From: Thysanoteuthis rhombus
Lineage: Eukaryota > Mollusca > Cephalopoda > Oegopsida > Thysanoteuthidae
Reading direction: 5' to 3'
Assembly (NCBI GenBank): GCA_963457665.1
Contig: OY735231.1
Span: forward strand, 32,378,170 to 32,442,169
DNA length: 64,000 bases
Part shown: in pieces, positions 40,230-49,200 of the stretch
Layout: each line of letters starts with the position of its first letter
How positions within the stretch are numbered: position 1 is the stretch's first letter
Position numbers and translations under genes: made by a program
Notes under the pieces: model-generated
The model's database searches: none
Told to the model about the DNA's origin: nothing
The model's input: only the letters and a program-made list of their open reading frames with translations

Positions 40230-43200
40230 CATTCCCTCCTCCGACGACTCAGCCTAACATACCATCATCATCATTTTAAGGTTCTGGAAACTCTCATAAA
40301 TTTGTTCCATGTAAACTAATGGTAATAGATTCTTCGAATTAAAATTATTCATGGTTGACAATTCTTCATCTAATAAAAAATGTAAATCAAGATTATATTA
40401 TTATTAATCATACTTCTACTTAATGTAAAACAACAACGAATATGACGCCAGGTGATCAGGGAGAAAAGTCTGTGCTTATATTCAATATTTTGGTAATCGT
40501 GTAGTTCTAGTAGCTCAAACAGTAAGAGCAGCTGATATGGATAAACAGGCTTCCTGCAGTAAAGGGGTTATGAGCTCGCGTCTTATCGAGAACCTATCCG
40601 AACTCGTTGCGGTAGATTGACGGGCTTGGTAGTTACGATGGATAACAATAGAAATCAAGACGGAATAAATACTAGTCAAAAATTAACTATGGTTAAATGT
40701 ATCCTTTCATCATCTTTCTATTTTTTAGAAACTGTCAACCAGAATTTTCAACATAGGTTTCTTCAGTTTTCAAGTTAGTGTGGCTGACTGGCTGGTTGGC
40801 GGGCTATGTTTCACGCGTACAAGCCACAACATGGAACTAGAGCGCTGAAGATTTCAACATTTGCTCCTTACTATATCTAGATTGTCTCATAATGTCTAAA
40901 AAAAAGTTTCTATGTTGTTGTTGGGGGTCTTTGGGGGGGCAATTTTAAGTGTAAGTTTGAGCTAAATTGATCTCTTAGTTTGCGTCCTGTAGCATTCACG
41001 CTCGTTTTTTTTTATTCATACGTTTTAGTAATCACTGCCCAACAAAAAGCAAAAAAAAAAGTAATTTATTCATTGATCCTCTTTTTTCCCAATATTTTTA
41101 ATTGATCACTCCCAATTCTGCATGCTGCCAAAAGACGTTGTTCACATGACGGTTTCTATTGAGTGCCTCCTTTTCTTCTCTTTTTTTTTTCACTTAAGGA
41201 TCAACTTTTGCTTACCAATTTGACGAGAAGCTCCGTACCAAACAGACTCTTCAACTTTACCGCCATTTGAACTTAAAAAGCTGTACTTGGACATTCACCG
41301 CTTGGTATCACATGACTGACCTTGTTGACCAATGCGGAGGTAAAATTCTGACCAACTTCAAAGTGACAGACACTGGTCAGTCTTTTTTGGCTGTCAGGGT
41401 CCCACTGTACGTTTCGTACCTTTATGCCTCTGCACCTGTCGGTTGGAGCTCTCTTGAGCATCACACGGAGATGCAGTTTTCCTTTTACTACCAAACAGTT
41501 CTCTGGAAGACTGGACTTGAGGAGGATGGCCAGTTCGGTGGTCAGCTACAAGTGCTAAGAATTGCAATTGGAGAAGATGGACATCTGGTCATTGACTTCA
41601 GGACACAGGCTAACTTCAGGGGTAAGTCATTTTGTTGAATTTTCATTTTATTTTCAAACATTCTGAACAATTAGAAAGATTGTTCAACCAGGATCTTTTG
41701 CTTATCTATGAATATATGAATACAAAGAAAACCGCTTAGTGTAATTGTTTGAGACAGATCTTTTACACAACAATAATGGCTGATAAGATTGAGCAAAGGA
41801 TATATAGAGGAAGTCGCTTATTTATTAAAGAAATTAACTTATTTTTATGACAAAAACCGTTTGATAACATTATCCCTGATTATAAGAACTCTCTCTCTCT
41901 CTCTCTCATATAGATGTATTTAAAGGAATTAGATTTCTTTAAAAGGACTGGATTTTGTAAGATGTTATTTTAAATGGTTTAAATTTTCTAATACATTTGG
42001 AAAGGACTGAATTTTTCAGTAAAGGGGTAATAATTATTTTGAAGTGACTGAATTGATTTTAAGAACAGACTAAATTTTGTAATTGAAGGAGCTAAATTTT
42101 GCAATACTTTTTTTTTTCGTTTTGTTTTGTTTTTTCGAAAGGGACAAAATTAATTTATGAAATTGTATTTTGAAAAGACTGGTTTTCATCTTCATTTCGA
42201 AAGCACTGAATTTTCACTATTTAAAGAGCCTGGATTTGTTTTTATTATATTTCCATGGGACCGAATTTCGTCATAATAGTGAATATTTTTTTTCTCTCAT
42301 TCCACCAGGCTTGTATGTTCTTGAACATCCCAGTCAGCCTTTGATGAAAAGTCGATTGCTTCCCCCAGATGAAATGCCAATTTCTTTTGATTTGGTCCTG
42401 CTCTGGTCAGAACAAACCTATGATAGCCCTAAGCAGTTATGGAGAGCGACAAGCCAATATAATCGCAAGGTAAGTATGCACAAACCGGAAAGCATCAAGA
42501 GAGCGTATTCCTCTGCAAATTGTTAATAAAAACCGAATTGTCAAAAAAAATTAATACAACCAGTTAACATATCCTAGACTATACCATAACAAAAGCTTGT
42601 AATAATTATTCATCAGAGACATTCCTTTGAACTTTCATTCGTTAACTTAATCATTTCCTTTATACTGAGTAAATCTGTCATCACATCCGAAAAAACGAAA
42701 AATGGTCCTACCTTGCAATGTTACGCAACTTGGTAAAAATTCCTAATTCCATCCCAAAATTTAATCAATTATTGTTTGGCTCATGGTCTACTATTCCACA
42801 AAATATCAAATTCATTGAGAACTTTTGGAGATATTGTGAGCACAAACCAACAAATACAGACAAACATGGGTGGATATATAACTTCTGTCCAATTCCGTTA
42901 CTAGAGGCATAAAAACGAATCCATTATATCGGCCTGAACTTTTGGATCGTTAAAGTATCGGATCAACGACTTTGAAAACGAACCAGAGTTTTTGAACCCG
43001 GTTTTATTTTGTTGGTATTTTCCTTTGCTAATGAAAAATTCAAAATATAAACATGTATGCAAGGTCCATGCAGTTAGTTTATTAAATCTCTCGTTAGAGC
43101 GAATTAAATTGTATAGAATTTGAATGGAAATTCTGATTATATAAGGATATTTTCCAAGTATAAACATACTTAATATCTTAATACTTTCATTATGATACTT

Positions 43201-46200
43201 CTTTTCTCTCTCAGAGACGCTTGCATTATTTCCTGGCACCTGACGATCACTTTCTTCCCGATTTTCAATGCATTTTATAGTAAAATCATTCACAATATTC
43301 TTCCCGATTTTCAATGCATTTTATAGTAAAATCATTCACAATATTCTTCCCGATTTTCAATGCATTTTATAGTAAAATCATTCACAATATTCTTCCCGAT
43401 TTTCAATGCATTTTATAGTAAAATCATTCACAATATTCTTCCCGATTTTCAATGCATTTTATAGTAAAATCATTCACAATATTCTTCCCGATTTTCAATG
43501 CATTTTATAGTAAAATCATTCACAATATTCTTCCCGATTTTCAATGCATTTTATAGTAAAATCATTCACAATATTCCTCCCGATTTTCAATGCATTTTAT
43601 AGTAAAATCATTCACAATATTCCTCCCGATTTTCAATGCATTTTATAGTAAAATCATTCACAATATTCTTCCCGATTTTCAATGCATTTTATAGTAAAAT
43701 CATTCACATTACATATCTTCGTTGAAAGTATTTACAATGCAAAATAGGTTAAAGTCTCTAGCAATGCATTTACATTGTATAGATATAGTAGTTTTTTTTC
43801 AGTAATCGAGCAATCCTTTTCCCTGATTAGCAATTAATTTCTTTGATAAAATCATAGCATACATATAATAGCCCCATTCGGTTAAATTAATTCCTGACCA
43901 CTGACGATCCCCCTTTTCCTGATTTTCATTGAAGAGCGTGCAGATTGGCAAAACTTAAAATTGAAAAAAAAGAGTAAAAAAATTGCGAATTTCTGTGTTT
44001 AATCAAATTTTCCCTACTTTCAGAAATGTTTAGTTTTTTAGTACATGAAATGACTAAATCATGATGGAGTAACAGCAACGTCAATGGACAGCAGTAATAA
44101 AAGTAAAAATCTTGCCTATGTACGCAAAGTTCAAATAAAGTCAGAGGTAAATTAAAACCATAAATATTGTTTTATTTTCCGCCCATGATTAGAATTTCTG
44201 TATCACTATATGTGTTATCAATAGAGAGAGAGAAAGTTTTAGAGTATTTTTCAATTAAAACCAATCCATTGCAGCGTGATATCATCGGCTACAAATCCTG
44301 CCCGTGATATAAAATATTTGTTATTATAATAAAAATCAAGGAAACAACTGAATTTTGTGATAGTTATATTCTAAAGGGACTGAATTTTAAAATAGTTGTA
44401 CTTGAAAGGGAGTGAATTCTATTCGTTTTCTTTGGAGGGTTCATTGAAATATTATATGCCAAATTAGTGCACATCCAGAGATTTCGAAGCTATACTCTAG
44501 TTTATATTTTTGACAAAAGTTTTGGGACGGGATATTACAATCATGCGATACAGAGCTGGATGAATGAACAAGGCATTGAAGTACATGATAAACGAATGAA
44601 TGAGAAAATAAATATAGAAAATTCAATTGTACTCGACCAAATTTTGCAGCAGCATAGCCATTCTGGGGACTTCGTTTTAGCAGTTGAAAAAGTTTGAATT
44701 TTTCACCTTTTTTTGCTAAATATTTCATGTCCGTCTCCCAGCAAGAATTTACTACTTGGATGTGTCGGTCTTCAATCAACGGGATTGAATTTTGTAATAA
44801 TTATACATCTTAAAGGATTCTGTGATAATCACATTTTGTAAGGACTGAATTCTTTGATAATATATTGAAGGGGACTTAATTTTATATTGTATTTTAAAGG
44901 TACCGAATTTTGTAGTATACTGTACATGCAGGGGTATAAGTCGGTCCCAAAACTAAGGTTTAATTCAAGTTTAGTCCAATATTTGCCAGAACAGTCAATT
45001 CTCAAAAAATCAGCTCTACGTCCATCAGATTGTTAAGTTCATAGTTCTAAACAGACTAAAATTATTCATTAGGGAAAATGTTTTATGCTTAAAAGTCAAT
45101 GTATACGCCGGTGTATACGGTATATATTTTGAAAGGAATGAATTTCATCAATACATTTTAACGGAAAGTTCGTTTTGAAAGGAATAAATTTACCTACTTG
45201 GCCTTTTTGTATTCTAAGCTCAGTAAATAATTATATTTGTCTCTCCTAGTTTTTTTAGCTGTGAGAGTTCCAATGTTTGAATAATCATTTGCCTTTGTCT
45301 TTTTATTGGTAGGATTACACAGGTCAGTACGTCATCGAACTTCTGCCTTGTACAGTGAATCCCACACAGAAATATGTCTTGGCTCAAAAACCAATTAGAT
45401 GCACTGCAGAAAAACCTCAGAGGTAAATGTTTTCTTTTGATTTGAAACGGTTGTGCTTCTGATTGTGTTTGGTATTTCAAATTTTTATATAATCTTTGAT
45501 AAATAATGAAATCGGAGTTTCAAGTCCGAACGTTGGTTTGTATCTTGATGACGTAGTCTGGACAAGACATGCGCAACACACCAGTCAGATATCAGACAGC
45601 AGACGCCGTGGGGACTCTGGACTGGTTGTCATCGCATTTTCACGTCTGCAGGGGCCAAAGCTCTACGTAGGCATGATCACAAACTTATTGCAAAATTGAC
45701 GCCCATCAACTAAGAGCAGCGTGTTCGTCTAATGGATGAGGGCTAAGAAAGTTTTTTTGAGTTGCAGCCTGAAAAAGTTTGGTAATTTAGATTCTATCTA
45801 TGAACTTGATAGACCGATGAAAATCTGAACTTGACAGTCCGTTGGAAATTGTTCTGCTTTAATTTGAAGGTCGGTTCATCTGGCGTATAAACGCTTTGAC
45901 CCTAATTAAGACCTCAGAATTTTAGGGGTTTAGTTATACGCTGTTTTATGCGTTATATATGTGAATGTGTAAGTAGATGTGAGTATATACACATATATCT
46001 CTTTTAAACCAGGTTCCAGCTGCCTATCTCCTTCAAGCAAACAAACCGTCCTGTGCCAGTCAAGTATTCTCTCAATACTCGATTCCAGTTGACCAATAAT
46101 GAGGAACTCTTCAGCAGCGACCCAAGATCCCTGGAAAATAGTGGATCTTCCATTGAAGAACTGGATTACAACGGAGCATTCTCTGAAGGTATCCATATTC

Positions 46201-49200
46201 ATTCCTAAAGAAACATAATATCAAACTACTGCATTGAGAATCATATATATATTAGGCCCACTCCAAAGTTGCTTGTTTGGAAGGGGTCAGACACTATGGT
46301 GTATGGAGCAGCCTACCATAATTGTCATGTAAAATACGTTTCCGTCCGTCATACGAAACTATGGCTTCGAATTATTTCGGTAACTAGTTAGTAATTTTGA
46401 TATTTTATATCTAAATTTAGATCTTTAATTTTAGATAAAAGATCTATTATCTGTAGTTTCTGATTTGTTATAATTAGATTTCTCGAGAACTGCTGATCCA
46501 AAAAACTTAAAACTCGACTCTGTACTGTCTTGTGTGCTGACTAATACATCCGGCGAATATCAACTTTGTAAAATGGCCAGTTGTCGAGTAATCGCATTGC
46601 ATTAGATTTTTGTTGCCTTTTGTCAATGTCCGTCACTACCCACACGAACGAGTGACGGGTTCCCCACACTAAATTCGACCTTGCGTCACTTTCTCAACCC
46701 GTGGGGAGACGGATGAATATCACAACACGCATACGCCAGAATTTTTGAAACACTATATACACTTCAATATTTCACGGCTTATTTATTGCTCATTCCTGTG
46801 GATATTTTGTGGGACAGAGGGCTGCAACCAGTCCGCTGCAAGTTCAGCAGGAGCTACTACATCCATGCCCACCCTACTCTTTCAACCGGGCTTTGGACCA
46901 GCGATTGCTCCTGCCAACCTTAAATTTTGTTTTTGTTTTGGGAGGGTGCCAGAGTAACCTTCTCTTAGATGGACTTCTTACAGGGCTAATGGGATCCATC
47001 TACCTTACTATCTATCCAAAGCTGGGAGGGATTCAGATTCATGCCGTTCCCAGGGGTAGTAGTGCGAAGCACAGTATGTTACTTCATACAATTAATACTG
47101 AGGTTCACTTTGTGTTTCTAGGTCAGAAGATTTATGGACGTGTCTTGTGGAATCCTGATCAAGACTTGAGTACCGCCTACGAATTGTCAATTAAAAAAGT
47201 TTACATCTGTACAGGTAAATATTTTGACTTTCTTTCATTTTATTCACTGACTGAAAACCCATCTGATAGGGTGGATTTTCACGCTGGTTCCCGTGGGAGG
47301 CTTATCAACACTGATAGAGTTCCTAGTCGATGAAAGAGGTAACTACAAAATTCTCCCTTGATTACTGTTTTTGATTATTTTAACAGGGTCACAAAATTAC
47401 GGGATTGTTTGTGTGAATAAATTGCATAAACATATATTTTAGTATAAATTCATTTGTTGTAAAAAGAAATATCACCACTAATTGAGTGTCTAGTCGACGA
47501 ATACAAGAAAATACAACTTAATCTTTATTTTCCTTTTTAGGCTTCTGTACTTTAAAATTTTGTTAGTTAGATTTTGGTTGACGCAAAGGAATCCCTTTTA
47601 GGCTTCTAGATTTACAGAACTCATTGGAAGTATAATTTTAAACCTCTCCCAGTGATATAATTTTCACATAGACACGTTTGCTTGAGGTAAAACAATTTTC
47701 TAGGAGAAATTTTCCTTCACTAAAGGCAATTTCCCATTGCTATAAGATATCGTCTTGAATTAATCAGACTAGCATCCTAATCTTTTTTGTTTTGATCACC
47801 TCATTTCACGGTCTGTACTCTCTCCGATATCCCCTGGCATTTTCTAGATTTTTGGAATGGAGTATTTTTTTTTTTTTTTTTTGTGATCTAACAAATGATT
47901 ATCGTGAATAAAAGCAGTATTTTATGATATATACTGGCATAATACCAGTCAAAAATGATGGGATAACATTCATTAACGTACATTATTATAATACCCTATA
48001 TAAAATAACAAGCTATATGTAGTATGACATGCAGTATACGTTAAAATCATAGCTGAAGGGGGGTGAACAACACTGCTGGGGAGCCATGTTAATATAACTG
48101 TTTTGTTTTTAAATCCCCGAAACGATTACATGGTAAACAACCGATGATCCTAACAAGAAAAATCACACATAGTACCATAGTATCAAATTGTGTGAAACAT
48201 TTAAAAAAACACTGAAGAAAATTGCTTGAATTACATCAACAGATCATCATCATCAGTCTTTTAACGTCCGTCGTTGGACATAGACCTTCCCCAGGATTTG
48301 CCACACTTCCCTATCATGGGCGTCGCTGAGCCAGTACTTCCTGAACTAGTCTAGCTCGTCTCTCCATCTAACATTTTGCCGGCCTCGGTTGCGCATGTGG
48401 TCTCGGGGGATCCATGTTGTGAGTCGCGATGTCCATCGATTGTCTACCATTCTTGCAACATGGCCAGCCCACCGCCATTTGAGTTTTTTTTTTTTTTTGA
48501 TTCTATGATGTCCCTAACTCTTGTCTTTTCTCGGATGTACTGTGCTGTCTTGTGGTCTCTCCATGTGAAGCCAAGCATTATTCTTTCATGTGCACGTTGC
48601 ATGGTTCTCCATTTACGGGTCTGTCTTTTGGTTAGGTTCCATGTTTCAGCTCCATAAGTGACTATTGGGAGGATGCATTGGTTATACACCCTTCTCTTTA
48701 GGATTAATGGGATCTTATTATTTTTGAAGGTTGAGCTTGCTCTGCCAAAGGCTTGCCATCCCAGTGTGATTCTTCGCTTGATTTCTTCTTCTTTTGAGGG
48801 TTTCATGGAGATTCGTTGTCCTAGGTAGATGTAGTGGTCTACTTCTTCTAGTTGTGTGTCCTCGATTTTGATCTTAGTGTTTTTATCCCTGATATGGTTG
48901 TTGCACATGATCTTCGTCTTGCTGAAGTTCATGTGTAGGCCGACTTTCTTGCTCTCTTCATTTAGTTTAGTTCATCTATCACTAGTTGGAGGTCGTGTAG
49001 GTTCTCTGCGGAAATAATTGTCTGAAATAACGTAAATTTTTGGCAAAAGTTTTTTTATATATCGAGTTTGTAAAGCTGTATATGAGAAAGAGAGAGAGAG
49101 AGTTTTTTTTTATATATGTGGATTTTATCTTGCAGGAAAAGATGGCTATATCCCTACATATGACCCAACTGGAGAAACATACAAAGAGGGTTTACAATTT

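Noticed and set aside
43254-43708. CRISPR-like array
   Set aside because: Units are directly tandem with no variable spacers and the DNA is clearly eukaryotic; it is a minisatellite.
46809-47121. Open reading frame running into FRAS1 exon dd in the same frame
   Set aside because: The acceptor tgtttctag and family alignment place the exon start at 47122; the upstream residues do not match FRAS1.
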